This document shows, one piece after another, positions 22,252 through 29,894 of a DNA stretch of 51,493 bases (positions within the stretch are counted from its first letter, which is position 1; every line of letters begins with the position of its first letter). Source of the DNA: a virus; the IMG/VR virus record IMGVR_UViG_3300045955_000245, positions 1-51,493 of that record, one strand, 5' to 3'. The position numbers and the translations under genes were made by a program. The notes below the pieces were generated by a model. It was not told where the DNA came from. It did not search any database and saw only the letters and a list, made by a program, of their open reading frames with translations.

Positions 22252-22451
22252 CGTATTGGCTACCTACCCTGCTCGCCGCCGCCGTGGGGTTGGCCGTCGT
22301 CTTTCTCGTGCTAGTCGGCCTGTTCTTGCTGTTCCGCGCCTTCTGGTTGTGGTATTGGAAGCTCGACCGCATCGCCGCCGATATCGAGACGGCCAACGAG
22401 TTGTTGGCCCAAATCCGCGACCTGCTCCGGGCACGCGAGCGCGAGCGGTAG
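22239..22451 (+). CDS. Small plus-strand membrane protein within the tail operon
   Basis: 70 aa. A membrane segment spans about residues 8-35 (LPTLLAAAVGLAVVFLVLVG, LFLLFRAFWLWYW) and a charged coiled coil follows (LDRIAADIETANELLAQIRD). It is on the strand opposite to every neighbouring tail gene and its ATG overlaps the divergent minor-tail gene by 13 bp. The hydropathy and helix are too regular to be chance. It may be a separately controlled cargo (moron) or a holin-like gene; no promoter was fixed. Confidence 0.6.
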   Translation: MNQASYWLPTLLAAAVGLAVVFLVLVGLFLLFRAFWLWYWKLDRIAADIETANELLAQIRDLLRARERER

Positions 22452-22461
22452 TCCATCGCCG

Positions 22462-24087
22462 TCATTCCGTGGGCAGCACGCCGCCGAGCGTGACCGAAGG
22501 CGACGGCTCCGCCTGACTGGCCGCCTCCAAGATGGCCGCCATCACCTGGGCGCCGAGTGCCTCGATCTGCGCGCTGTCGGTGGCGTCGATGCGGGCCACG
22601 GCGACAACCGGGCCGTTGACCGTCACGCCGCCGGTGAACGCGCTCCCGCCGCCGCCCGCCGCGCCAAAGGCGGCGCCCAAGGGCGGCGGCCGTCCCGCCT
22701 GGATGGCCGCCGCCGCCGGACCCAGCGCGGCGCCGATCAGGGGCAGGTTAGAGAAGAAGAGAATCTGGTCCTCGATCATCTTGCGCGTGTTGGCGATCAT
22801 GTCGGCGATGCGCGTCTCGATGGACGCGATGGCGCCCAGGACGGTCGTGACCATGACCGGGATATTCTGCTCAAGCCAGGTCTTCCACTCGATGAACTTG
22901 GCGATCACCACGTCCAGCGCCGCCGGGCCATTGGTCTGGATGAACGCGGCGAACTCCTGAAACTTGCCGGCCGCCGTCTCGACGATGCCCGGCAGGTTGG
23001 CCCGCAGCCACTCGAACCACTTGGGGACGTTCTGCACCAGCCAGCTGCCCAGGGCCTGCAGCGACGTGAACCACTGGTGAAACGTCTGCGCGCTGTTCGG
23101 CCCGAACACCTGGCCCAAGATAATCTCCAGGGACACCAGGCCGGCGTGGAGGAGGTCCAGCCCGTGCGCCTGGGCAATCCGGCCGGTCATCACCAGGAAC
23201 GTCCCGAGCGGCTGGATCAGCGATTGCACGCCCGAGCGGACGCGCTGCACGAAGTCGGTGAACGTCTGCGTCTGCAGGAAGTCCGCCAGGTCGATGGCTA
23301 GACTCTCCACCAGATCAAAGAGCGGCTTGAAGGCGTCCGCCAGCCCGAACCCGACGGCGTCCTTGATATTCGCGATGGCGCCCAGCAGCTTCCTGGCTTG
23401 CTTGGCCATCAGCCCGCCGAAGTTGGCCCGCAAGAACGCCCGCAGCGCCGCCAGGAAGAAGTCCGCGGGCACCTTGCCGGCCTCGATCAGCTTCTGGGTC
23501 TCGATGCCCGTCTTGCCGAGCGCCTCGGCAAGGATCCGTTGGGCCGGGATGCCGGCCTCCGTCAGCTGCAGCAGCTCGTCGCCCTGGACGCGGCCCTTGG
23601 CCTGGATTTGGCCCACGGCGGTGATCAGCCGGTTCAGGCCGCCGGGGCCGAGATTGAGTCCGGCCGCGGCGTCGCCCAGATTGGTCAGCAGCGGGATGAC
23701 GTCGTTGACCGAGAAGCCGAAGGCGAGCAACCGTTGCTGCGCCTCCAGCAACTGCGGCAGCTCGAACGGGGTCGCGATCGCGAACTGCTTCAAGCGGTTC
23801 AACTGGTCGCCGGCCGCCTTGCTCGAGCCGAGCATCGTCTCCAGGGCGAGCGACGAGCCTTCCAGCGTCGAGTTGAGTCCGAAAATCGAGTCGCCCACGG
23901 ACGAGACGACGCCGGTGATGGCGTTCAGCCCGAGCATCCCGCCGACGAAGCCCAGCGCCGTACCGGCCGCGTTGGTCAGGAAGTTGCCCGTGGAGGACAC
24001 GGCGCGGTTGACCCGCGAGAGGCCGCTCAGGGCGGCGGCCACGTCGCTCGTGACCTGCACCTGGAGTTGCGCTGCGCTTATAGCCAT
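22462..24087 (-). CDS. Tape measure protein
   Basis: 541 aa, the longest tail protein. The N-terminus (SAAQLQVQVTSDVAAALSGL onward, TALGFVGGMLGLNAITGVVS, LALETMLGSSKAAGDQLNRL, FAIATPFELPQLLEAQQRLL) contains the TMP domain with its hydrophobic segments; the middle is helical (FFLAALRAFLRANFGG, FTDFVQRVRSGVQSL), and the C-terminus is Gly/Ala-rich. It sets tail length and helps DNA enter the cell. Just downstream of the frameshifting tail chaperone genes, as expected. Modest length implies a short tail. Confidence 0.9.
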   Translation of the reverse strand: MAISAAQLQVQVTSDVAAALSGLSRVNRAVSSTGNFLTNAAGTALGFVGGMLGLNAITGVVSSVGDSIFGLNSTLEGSSLALETMLGSSKAAGDQLNRLKQFAIATPFELPQLLEAQQRLLAFGFSVNDVIPLLTNLGDAAAGLNLGPGGLNRLITAVGQIQAKGRVQGDELLQLTEAGIPAQRILAEALGKTGIETQKLIEAGKVPADFFLAALRAFLRANFGGLMAKQARKLLGAIANIKDAVGFGLADAFKPLFDLVESLAIDLADFLQTQTFTDFVQRVRSGVQSLIQPLGTFLVMTGRIAQAHGLDLLHAGLVSLEIILGQVFGPNSAQTFHQWFTSLQALGSWLVQNVPKWFEWLRANLPGIVETAAGKFQEFAAFIQTNGPAALDVVIAKFIEWKTWLEQNIPVMVTTVLGAIASIETRIADMIANTRKMIEDQILFFSNLPLIGAALGPAAAAIQAGRPPPLGAAFGAAGGGGSAFTGGVTVNGPVVAVARIDATDSAQIEALGAQVMAAILEAASQAEPSPSVTLGGVLPTE

Positions 24088-24363
24088 CTAGGCACCGCCC
24101 CCGCCGCCGGCACCGATCGTTCGGCCGCTCGGAGCCGCCCGCCGCCGGGCCGACGCCTGCGCCCGTTGGTGCTGCCAGCGCTCCTCCCGCTGCCGCCACT
24201 GGAGGAAGCGGCCCCACTCCAGGTACTCGGCGGCGCTCATGCGGGCTCGCAACTCGGCCACCGTCATACTTAGCCGCTCCGCCAGGGCGTACTCGAAGGC
24301 CAGGTCGTTATCCAGCGTCCGCGGGCTGAAACGCGGCGGCGGACGCAGTTTGCTGCGCCGCCG
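24088..24363 (-). CDS. Tail assembly chaperone, frameshift extension (gpT-like)
   Basis: The frame one base forward of the upstream chaperone is open from 24363 to a TAG at 24088-24090. Downstream of the overlap it encodes LDNDLAFEYALAERLSMTVA, ELRARMSAAEYLEWGRFLQW, the signature of lambda gpT-like extensions (tail-chaperone segments with an ELRxRMSxxEYxEW pattern). There is no good start upstream of residue 33 (ATG 24267), while the conserved region begins before that ATG, so production by programmed +1 (or -2) frameshift is likely; CAG-CCC-G near 24328-24322 is a candidate slip site. Confidence 0.7.
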   Translation of the reverse strand, partial: RRRSKLRPPPRFSPRTLDNDLAFEYALAERLSMTVAELRARMSAAEYLEWGRFLQWRQREERWQHQRAQASARRRAAPSGRTIGAGGGGGA

Positions 24364-24724
24364 TCAACCCCGACAACTCTAAGATGGCATCGGTGATGGT
24401 TTGGGCCACCGACGGCTCGAGCGAGTCGAACAGTGACGCCGCCTCGGCCTCCGACTCAATAGGTGGGTGCACGAAGGCGAAGAGCCACGTCAGATGCTCG
24501 GCCCGCTCCAAATCCTGGCCGGGCAACCCTACCTCGGCACGCCGGTTGATCTGGTGCTGCGCGTGCCTCGACAACTGTCGGATGCGCACCCGCACACCGC
24601 CCGCAAGGTCGAGGTCGCGCTCGGCCATCGGCGCCACCGTCCGCAGTTGGTCGAGCGTGGCGTAGCCCGCCTGCCCGTTCTGGCTCGGCGCCGCTGCGTG
24701 GTAGGCCACGGTCGTCTCGCTCAT
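24308..24724 (-). CDS. Tail assembly chaperone (gpG-like)
   Basis: 138 aa from ATG 24724 (a GTG at 24730 is possible). Acidic helical protein with VRVRIRQLSRHAQHQINRRA, LPGQDLERAEHLTWLFAFVH and FDSLEPSVAQTITDAILELS. Size and place, between the tail tube gene and the tape measure, match gpG, which coats the tape measure during tail assembly. Its 3' end overlaps the out-of-frame extension above. The ATG overlaps the previous stop region. Confidence 0.75.
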   Translation of the reverse strand: MSETTVAYHAAAPSQNGQAGYATLDQLRTVAPMAERDLDLAGGVRVRIRQLSRHAQHQINRRAEVGLPGQDLERAEHLTWLFAFVHPPIESEAEAASLFDSLEPSVAQTITDAILELSGLTAAQQTASAAAFQPADAG

Positions 24725-24726
24725 GA

Positions 24727-25053
24727 TCACGTCGCGCTGAACGCCGCCACGGTCACGCCGGTCACACCCGTATAGGTCAAATCAACCTTCCCATCGGCGC
24801 TGTTGAACCGTGCCGTCGGGAACGGACCCACCACGGTCTCGCCGGTACTCGTGATTTGCACCGTAATATCGTGGTCGAATCCTTGATCGCACGCCGTCAC
24901 GCTGTTCGCGGTGACCGAGATGGCGGCGCCGGTGCTCTTGAAATACAGGAAGGTGGTGCCGTTGTTGGTGAAGCGGTCGCCGCCGCCCGCCGCCGACACG
25001 TAGGACACGGTGACGCCGCTCAGCGTCGGCGTCTGGACTGCCAGATCGGCCAT
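24727..25053 (-). CDS. Small virion or tail protein with Ig-like character
   Basis: 108 aa. Beta-rich (VQTPTLSGVTVSYVSAAGGG, RFTNNGTTFLYFKSTGAAIS, ITVQITSTGETVVGPFPTA, FNSADGKVDLTYTGVTGVTV). The pattern resembles small phage proteins placed between major tail protein and chaperone genes. No enzymatic motif. Confidence 0.65.
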   Translation of the reverse strand: MADLAVQTPTLSGVTVSYVSAAGGGDRFTNNGTTFLYFKSTGAAISVTANSVTACDQGFDHDITVQITSTGETVVGPFPTARFNSADGKVDLTYTGVTGVTVAAFSAT

Positions 25054-25078
25054 GCTCGTCGCTCCTTGCCGTAGCGGA

Positions 25079-25507
25079 TTACTGCGTGGTGTTGTCGAGC
25101 GCGCCGCTCACGCTGAAGTCGGCCGTGCCCCGCGCCGCGTCGCCGTCGGCGTCGGTCTCGGCCTCGACGTTCGACCAGTAGACCTCGCAATCGACCTCGG
25201 CCAACCCGGCGCCGGCGCCCTCCGGCCGGTAGCGCAGCGAGCACGCGACGACGCTGGCGCCCTGGTCGATGTGCGAGCGCAGCGCGGCCCAAATCGTCTG
25301 GTCGTACCAGAACTCGATACTCCCCGAACTCTCAGCCGGCCCGACGACGGCGGCGCTGGCGTTGCCGCCGCCCCTTTTCAAGAAGGTCGGCTCGCGGTCG
25401 GTGGTGAACGTCACGCTCGAGATGAATTGCGAATAGTTGGTGAGCGCGCCGCCGGGCGTGGCGTCGAAGTGCAACTCGTAGACATTCGGCGGGACCGGAA
25501 ACGCCAT
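25079..25507 (-). CDS. Major tail (tube) protein candidate
   Basis: 142 aa. NVYELHFDATPGGALTNYSQ, VTFTTDREPTFLKRGGG, SSGSIEFWYDQTIWAALRSH and SLRYRPEGAGAGLAEVDCEV form a beta-sandwich tube-protein pattern (an early Asp/His strand, then the GSIEFWYD strand and a subunit-contacting loop). Located between the terminator and the chaperones, the standard order terminator, tube, chaperone, tape measure. Confidence 0.7.
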   Translation of the reverse strand: MAFPVPPNVYELHFDATPGGALTNYSQFISSVTFTTDREPTFLKRGGGNASAAVVGPAESSGSIEFWYDQTIWAALRSHIDQGASVVACSLRYRPEGAGAGLAEVDCEVYWSNVEAETDADGDAARGTADFSVSGALDNTTQ

Positions 25508-25539
25508 CGCGTGTGCTCCTTACCTAACCTGGACTGGGA

Positions 25540-25968
25540 CTAGTTGGGGTTGGCCTGCACCAGCATTTCATAGAAGCCGCCGCGGTGGTTGACCCGCCGC
25601 CCCTGGGGGAACTCGACCAGCGAGAACGCGCCCACCCGGCGGCACATCAGCACCGAGCCCTCCGGCACCGTGCCCGTGGTGCGGTCGAGCAGCGTGTCGA
25701 TGCGCGACGCGGCGACGTTGCCGTCCCACAAATCTTCGCCCTCGAAGATGACCCGCACCAGATAGGTGAGCCGGGCGGCCGTGCGGACGTTGTTGCCGGC
25801 CAGGTCGTCGCCCGCCGTCTGCAAGGTGATCAGCCCGTGCGGCCGGGTGACGCCCTGCGGCGGCGCGCCGTTGTAGATGCGGTCGATCCACACCGATTGC
25901 AGGATCGGATCGACGTTCAGCCGCCTCCAAAGGAAGGATTCACAAATATCCAATTCGAACGTCGCCAT
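25540..25968 (-). CDS. Tail terminator / head-tail completion protein (gpU-like)
   Basis: 142 aa from ATG 25968. LWRRLNVDPILQSVWIDRIY, GVTRPHGLITLQTAGDDLAG and DGNVAASRIDTLLDRTTGTV fit the alpha/beta tail-terminator fold (gpU family), which caps the tail tube and joins the head. Order with the upstream HK97 gp10-like gene and downstream tube gene agrees. The first seven codons duplicate, with only third-position differences, the first seven codons of the remnant at 26601-26621 on the far side of the HNH insertion. Confidence 0.68.
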   Translation of the reverse strand: MATFELDICESFLWRRLNVDPILQSVWIDRIYNGAPPQGVTRPHGLITLQTAGDDLAGNNVRTAARLTYLVRVIFEGEDLWDGNVAASRIDTLLDRTTGTVPEGSVLMCRRVGAFSLVEFPQGRRVNHRGGFYEMLVQANPN

Positions 25969-25985
25969 CACCACACGCTCCGGTG

Positions 25986-26060
25986 TACAATGAAGGCGCC
26001 AAGACGCCCCCGCGCTGCGTCAACAGCCGGGGGCACGGCACCCAGACTCAGGAGGTCTGA
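25986..26060 (+). promoter_or_regulatory. Structured HNH leader RNA, copy 2
   Basis: TACAAT (25986-25991). Hairpin 1: outer stem GCCCCCG/CGGGGGC (26006-26012/26028-26034), bulged C at 26013, inner stem GCTG/CAGC, loop CGTCAA. ACGGCACC at 26035-26042. Hairpin 2: CAGAC/GTCTG (26043-26047/26055-26059) holds the Shine-Dalgarno AGGAG in its loop. ATG is 70 bases from the start of the -10-like box, as in the other copies (69-76). Confidence 0.8.
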
Positions 26061-26600
26061 ATGCCCAACCAGCGTACCACTCGATCCCACCACGTTTCTG
26101 GCCCTAAGCCACGGCCACTGACCGATCGGTTCTGGGCGAAAGTCCAGAAAACCAAGTCGTGCTGGCTGTGGACCGGGAGCCGCAACGAGCACGGCTACGG
26201 GAGCATCCTGGGCAATGACCGCCGCTTGATCCACGCGCACCGCGTCTCGTGGGAACTGGCGAACGGCCCAATCCCCGCCGGCGTGGACGTGCTCCACAAC
26301 TGCCCCGGCGGCGACAACCCGTCCTGCGTCAATCCGGCCCACCTGTGGCTCGGCACGGCGACGGACAATAGCCGGGACATGGTGCGGAAGGGCCGCCACT
26401 ACGCCCACGCCACGCCCGAGCGCGTCCTGCGTGGCGAGCGGCACGGACACGCTAAGTTGACCGATGCCCAAGTCCGCACCATCCGCGCCCGCTACGCCCA
26501 GGGCGGCGTCACACAAACCGAACTCGGCCGGCAATTCGGCGTCCACGTCAGCCTCGTGCATCTGATTGTCCACGGGCGTATCTGGCGTCATTTGCTGTAG
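26061..26600 (+). CDS. HNH homing-type endonuclease 2
   Basis: 179 aa. LTDRFWAKVQKTKSCWLWTG, HAHRVSWELANGPIPAGVDV and LHNCPGGDNPSCVNPAHLWL hold the HNH_3 nuclease motif (His, Asn/Asp pair, zinc-like Cys residues, His). A C-terminal HTH-like segment follows (HAKLTDAQVRTIRARYAQGG, ELGRQFGVHVSLVHLIV). No N-terminal zinc finger. Antisense to the tail operon and inserted after codon 7 of the tail terminator gene. Confidence 0.9.
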   Translation: MPNQRTTRSHHVSGPKPRPLTDRFWAKVQKTKSCWLWTGSRNEHGYGSILGNDRRLIHAHRVSWELANGPIPAGVDVLHNCPGGDNPSCVNPAHLWLGTATDNSRDMVRKGRHYAHATPERVLRGERHGHAKLTDAQVRTIRARYAQGGVTQTELGRQFGVHVSLVHLIVHGRIWRHLL

Positions 26601-26621
26601 GTCGAACTCGAAGGTCGCCAT
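26601..26621 (-). pseudogene. Remnant 5' end of the tail terminator gene
   Basis: Minus-strand ATGGCGACCTTCGAGTTCGA (MATFEFD) lies immediately after the HNH stop and is the same seven-codon start as the intact gene at 25968 (MATFELD). The 21-bp copies differ at four sites, all codon third positions and only one changing an amino acid. Beyond residue 7 the frame runs into antisense HNH sequence, so it is non-functional. Confidence 0.8.
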
Positions 26622-26665
26622 ATCACATCACATCACATCACATCACATCACATCACATCACATCA
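26622..26665. repeat. ATCAC pentamer microsatellite at a gene junction
   Basis: About nine units of ATCAC between the stop of the HK97 gp10-like gene and the original terminator start. In the sense strand this is a run of TGATG motifs, each a stop-start overlap. Copy number could vary by slippage. Confidence 0.95.
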
Positions 26666-27034
26666 GAGCTTCCCGAGCGCCTGGATTGTGCGCTGCTGGT
26701 ACTTCGGCCACTCTTGGGTGGCGGCCGGCGTCATGTAGGGCTGCGGCGGGATGAAGTTGCCGCTGATCCAGTGGTGGAAGCCGTACTCTTGAAAGACCGA
26801 GTAGTCGAGCGGTGAGTACACCACCCAGGCGACGCTGTGGATGGGCGCCGCGTCCTGCGCCACCGCTATCGAGTTGCGCAGCGCGCCGGTATCCACCGGG
26901 GCCAGCGCTTTGGCCCGCGACTGGATGGCCCTGGCGGACTGCTCGGCCGACTGGAACGCCAGCCCCGGCAACTTCGACAGGATTTCCGGGAAGCGGTTCT
27001 GCCGCACCCGGACGGAGAGCGCGCGTTGGGCCAT
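26663..27034 (-). CDS. HK97 gp10-like head-tail protein
   Basis: 123 aa. SAEQSARAIQSRAKALAPVD, TGALRNSIAV and YSVFQEYGFHHWISGNF are the signature of the HK97 gp10 family, a head-tail connector component. It precedes the tail terminator, as in HK97-like phages. The start overlaps the preceding stop. Confidence 0.8.
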   Translation of the reverse strand: MAQRALSVRVRQNRFPEILSKLPGLAFQSAEQSARAIQSRAKALAPVDTGALRNSIAVAQDAAPIHSVAWVVYSPLDYSVFQEYGFHHWISGNFIPPQPYMTPAATQEWPKYQQRTIQALGKL

Positions 27035-27291
27035 CAGCCGGCATCCTCCCGCGGCGTGCGCGGCTGGCCGCCCACCGGAAACGCCAGGGGTTGCGGCTCC
27101 GGCGGCTGCGTGCGGAGCAGCACCTCGGCCAGGTCGGTGCGCATCGCCTCCACCGTCAGGCGCAGCGCCGCCAGTTCGGCTCGCAGCGCGATCACTTCGG
27201 CCAAGATGACGCCGCCGTCCTCGGCGTATTCAGCGTGTAGCGGCCGCAGCAGTGGGCGGCGCGCCGGCGGGAGCGGATTGCCGGGCATCAT
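27034..27291 (-). CDS. Small coiled-coil protein of the connector region
   Basis: 85 aa from ATG 27291. The centre is a helical heptad-like stretch (VILAEVIALRAELAALRLTV, EAMRTDLAEVLLRTQ), flanked by Pro-rich ends. No family recognised. Its start overlaps the preceding stop (ATGATG) and its stop overlaps the gp10-like gene, so it is coupled to the connector genes. Confidence 0.6.
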   Translation of the reverse strand: MMPGNPLPPARRPLLRPLHAEYAEDGGVILAEVIALRAELAALRLTVEAMRTDLAEVLLRTQPPEPQPLAFPVGGQPRTPREDAG

Positions 27292-27677
27292 CGGCCAATC
27301 TCCTGGCACCAGATGACCTTGTGTACCTCCTCGTTCCGTAGCGCGTCGACGCCGATCACCTCCCAGATACGACCAGCGTTGTTCCCGCTGGCAATGCGCA
27401 CCCGATCGGCCGGCACACAATCGGTGTCCTTCGGCACGACGACGCGCGCCGCAATCTGCGCCGAGATGCCGCCGGCAAATGCCCGCTCAAACGGCGGCTG
27501 GTAGCCCTTCTCGACGCGGCACGCCACCGTGGCGTCGACGCTGTAGGTCGCATCCAGCCCGCCGGACGGTCCGCGCGCCGAGAGCACCGGCAGGCGCAAG
27601 ATTTCGCACGTACCGTCCATTGCGCTCCCACTGAGTGCGGTCAGGTTGGCGAGTGCAGCAACGGGCAAGACTGGCAT
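27288..27677 (-). CDS. Head closure / head-tail joining candidate
   Basis: 129 aa. ATVACRVEKGYQPPFERAF, AQIAARVVVPKDTDCVPADR and SGNNAGRIWEVIGVDALRNE fit the small beta-barrel head-closure (stopper) proteins that follow the adaptor in siphovirus operons. Assigned by position and strand pattern rather than by a family motif. Confidence 0.6.
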   Translation of the reverse strand: MPVLPVAALANLTALSGSAMDGTCEILRLPVLSARGPSGGLDATYSVDATVACRVEKGYQPPFERAFAGGISAQIAARVVVPKDTDCVPADRVRIASGNNAGRIWEVIGVDALRNEEVHKVIWCQEIGR

Positions 27678-27687
27678 CGTCGTCCTC

Positions 27688-28374
27688 TCAGGCGAACACC
27701 AGTGGGCGCGGCAGCAGCGCGATCACGTCGTCGGGGATGCCCAGCAGCCCACGCTCGGCCGTGCTGGCAATACTGCTCGCCGTCGGGCTGCCGTAGGAAA
27801 TGCGCACGTCGCCCACCTGGTAGCTGGTGGCGGCGCCGCCACTGGCGGAGAGCGCACCGATGCCCGTAAGGGAGCCGCGCATCCAGTAGGCCACCAGCTT
27901 GGTGGCCGCCAACTCGATGCGCGGCGGCACGCTCACCGCCGGCGTGTAGCTCACCAGCGCCAGCCAGCCGCCGTAGCCGTTGGCCACGTTGAGCAGCCCC
28001 TGCTCCGCGTCAAGCAGCTCGTACTGCGTGCCCGCCGTCAGCGCTTGCAGCGTCGAGCCGATGGCGCTGGTTCTCACGGAGACGGATTGGATGGACGCTA
28101 CCGGCCTGGTGCGGAGTTGGAGCGTGGCCGGCGGGTACCACGACAGGTCGTACACCACGTCGACGGGCGAGGAGCCCTCAGTCCACGGCGCCGCCCGCAC
28201 CACGTAACTCTCGGCCGCCACTGCCGAGACGGTGCCCCAGACGCGGCCGGTTTTGTCGTCGATCCACTGCTCGGCCACCGGAATCAGCAGCGAGCACTCG
28301 GCCCGCTGCGCGTCCGTGAACGTCAGCGGGTTCAGCGAGTGCTCGACCCGATCGACCGTGGTGTAGCCAGGCAT
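27688..28374 (-). CDS. Head-tail adaptor candidate
   Basis: 228 aa from ATG 28374. Helical start (YTTVDRVEHSLNPLTFTDAQ, LLIPVAEQWIDDKTGRVW) with later beta segments (PATLQLRTRPVASIQSVSVR, YELLDAEQGLLNVANGYGGW) and a helical end (RGLLGIPDDVIALLPRPL). This alpha-helical bundle and beta domain mix is typical of phage head-tail adaptors (gp6/gp15-like). Start overlaps the glycosyltransferase stop by 1 bp. Confidence 0.65.
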   Translation of the reverse strand: MPGYTTVDRVEHSLNPLTFTDAQRAECSLLIPVAEQWIDDKTGRVWGTVSAVAAESYVVRAAPWTEGSSPVDVVYDLSWYPPATLQLRTRPVASIQSVSVRTSAIGSTLQALTAGTQYELLDAEQGLLNVANGYGGWLALVSYTPAVSVPPRIELAATKLVAYWMRGSLTGIGALSASGGAATSYQVGDVRISYGSPTASSIASTAERGLLGIPDDVIALLPRPLVFA

Positions 28375-29894
28375 CAGGCGGCCACTCCTACCGGCTCCGG
28401 CTCGGTGGGTTCGGCCGCCGGTTGCGCGGCGGCGGCACAGCGGCCGAGCACCCGCCGGTAGAGCGCCGCGTGGCGCTCGGCCACCAGCCGCCACGAGTGG
28501 AACTCTTCGACCCAGGCGCGGCCGTTGTGCCCGTAGTCGGCGCGCATCTGGGGGTACGTCGCCAGCAGCACCATCTGCCGGTAGAGCTCGTCGGCGGTGC
28601 GCGCCTGCACGATGGGCGGCAACTCGCCCAACCCACCCGAGTCTAGGCACCAGCGGTGCACCTGGGGATCGAGATGGGTGATCACCGGCCTCCCGCAACT
28701 CAGGGCTTCGACGGTGGTAGTGCCGAAGCTACCGACGCTCCAATCGAACTGGTCGAGGATCACGTCGGCCGCGTGGTACAGGCGACGCATCCGGGGCTTG
28801 CTCGAGCAGGCCGCCCACAGGAAGCGACCGCCGTGCTTGAAGCCTAACCGCTCCATCAGGTCGGCCGTGTCCCGCGTTTCAAGCCCCCAGTACGACAGGA
28901 TCAGCACCGCCTTGGGCGCGCCCTGCGGTTCCGCTTCGTCGACGTAGCGCCGGAACGCGTGCAGCACCCGATCGTTGCGCTTGCCGCCCGCGACACCGGG
29001 AGCGGCCTGCCGGGCCGGTTGCCAGAAGATGACCTCCGCATCGCGGGTGGCGTCGCCGCCAGGCTCAAGCATCTGGCGGCGGAGTTGCTGCGCCGCCGCC
29101 ACGTCGCCGGCCGAGACGCACGGCGCAAAGCGGTCGGTATCCACCGGGTGCGGGATGAACAGCCGCCGGTCGGCGCCGCCCTCGTGCAACCCGAGCGCCC
29201 AGGCGGCCTCGGCACAGTCGGCGTTGGTCAGCACGTTGGCGTCGGCGTGCCGGTAGGCCAGCGCGATCAGCCGATGCTCGGGCGTGTTCTTGCTCGGCGC
29301 GTGGCGCATCGTGGAGTGCTCGAAGGTGACATAGGGCACGTCGGGCGGGAACAGCACGCCATACGCGGCCATCGGGCCGAGCAGCACAGTCAGGTCGTAG
29401 TTGGCCGCCAACGTGAGGATCGAGCGGACGGCCGGGTAGTCCTGGAGGTCGGCAACCGCCTGCTCCTGCTCGCCGGCATCGAGCCGCGAACGGGCGAGGA
29501 GCGTGCGGACGTGGGCGTCGCGTACCTGGCGGTGCTCGCCCGGCAGGGTGATGAACCGCGCCGCGCCGTAGAACCGCGCCAGGTCGGCCTGGAATGCCTC
29601 CTGCGTGTCGTACCACGGCTCGGCGCCGTCCGCGCCCAGGATTTTGGCCCACGGCGGCCGCGCCACCTCCCACTGCCGGGCGGGCGTCAGCCAATCGTAG
29701 TGGTCGGGGTAGATACCGCCGGTCTCGACGTCGAAGTCGGCCAGCTCCCAGTAGGGCACCCACATGGCGGTACCGCCGCCCAGGTCGAACGAGTCGGCCT
29801 CGATGCCTTGCCCGGCTGGCCGGTCCAGGCGGCGCAGCGCTTGCGCCAGCAGGAAGGCGTTTTGGGCGACGTTGCCGATGAGCGCCACGCGCAT
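28374..29894 (-). CDS. GT-B-fold glycosyltransferase
   Basis: 506 aa. N-terminal MRVALIGNVAQNAFLLAQAL is a Rossmann-type start; the centre has YVTFEHSTMRHAPSKNTPEH, ANVLTNADCAEAAWALGL and RRLFIPHPVDTDRFAP (the IPxPVDTxxF motif of family 4-type transferases); the C-terminal domain has VILSYWGLETRDTADLMER, LYHAADVILDQFDWSVGSFG and TTTVEALSCGRPVITH, which binds the nucleotide sugar. It is embedded with 1-bp overlaps between connector and capsid genes. It may glycosylate virion proteins or host wall polymers; the sequence gives no substrate. Confidence 0.85.
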   Translation of the reverse strand: MRVALIGNVAQNAFLLAQALRRLDRPAGQGIEADSFDLGGGTAMWVPYWELADFDVETGGIYPDHYDWLTPARQWEVARPPWAKILGADGAEPWYDTQEAFQADLARFYGAARFITLPGEHRQVRDAHVRTLLARSRLDAGEQEQAVADLQDYPAVRSILTLAANYDLTVLLGPMAAYGVLFPPDVPYVTFEHSTMRHAPSKNTPEHRLIALAYRHADANVLTNADCAEAAWALGLHEGGADRRLFIPHPVDTDRFAPCVSAGDVAAAQQLRRQMLEPGGDATRDAEVIFWQPARQAAPGVAGGKRNDRVLHAFRRYVDEAEPQGAPKAVLILSYWGLETRDTADLMERLGFKHGGRFLWAACSSKPRMRRLYHAADVILDQFDWSVGSFGTTTVEALSCGRPVITHLDPQVHRWCLDSGGLGELPPIVQARTADELYRQMVLLATYPQMRADYGHNGRAWVEEFHSWRLVAERHAALYRRVLGRCAAAAQPAAEPTEPEPVGVAA

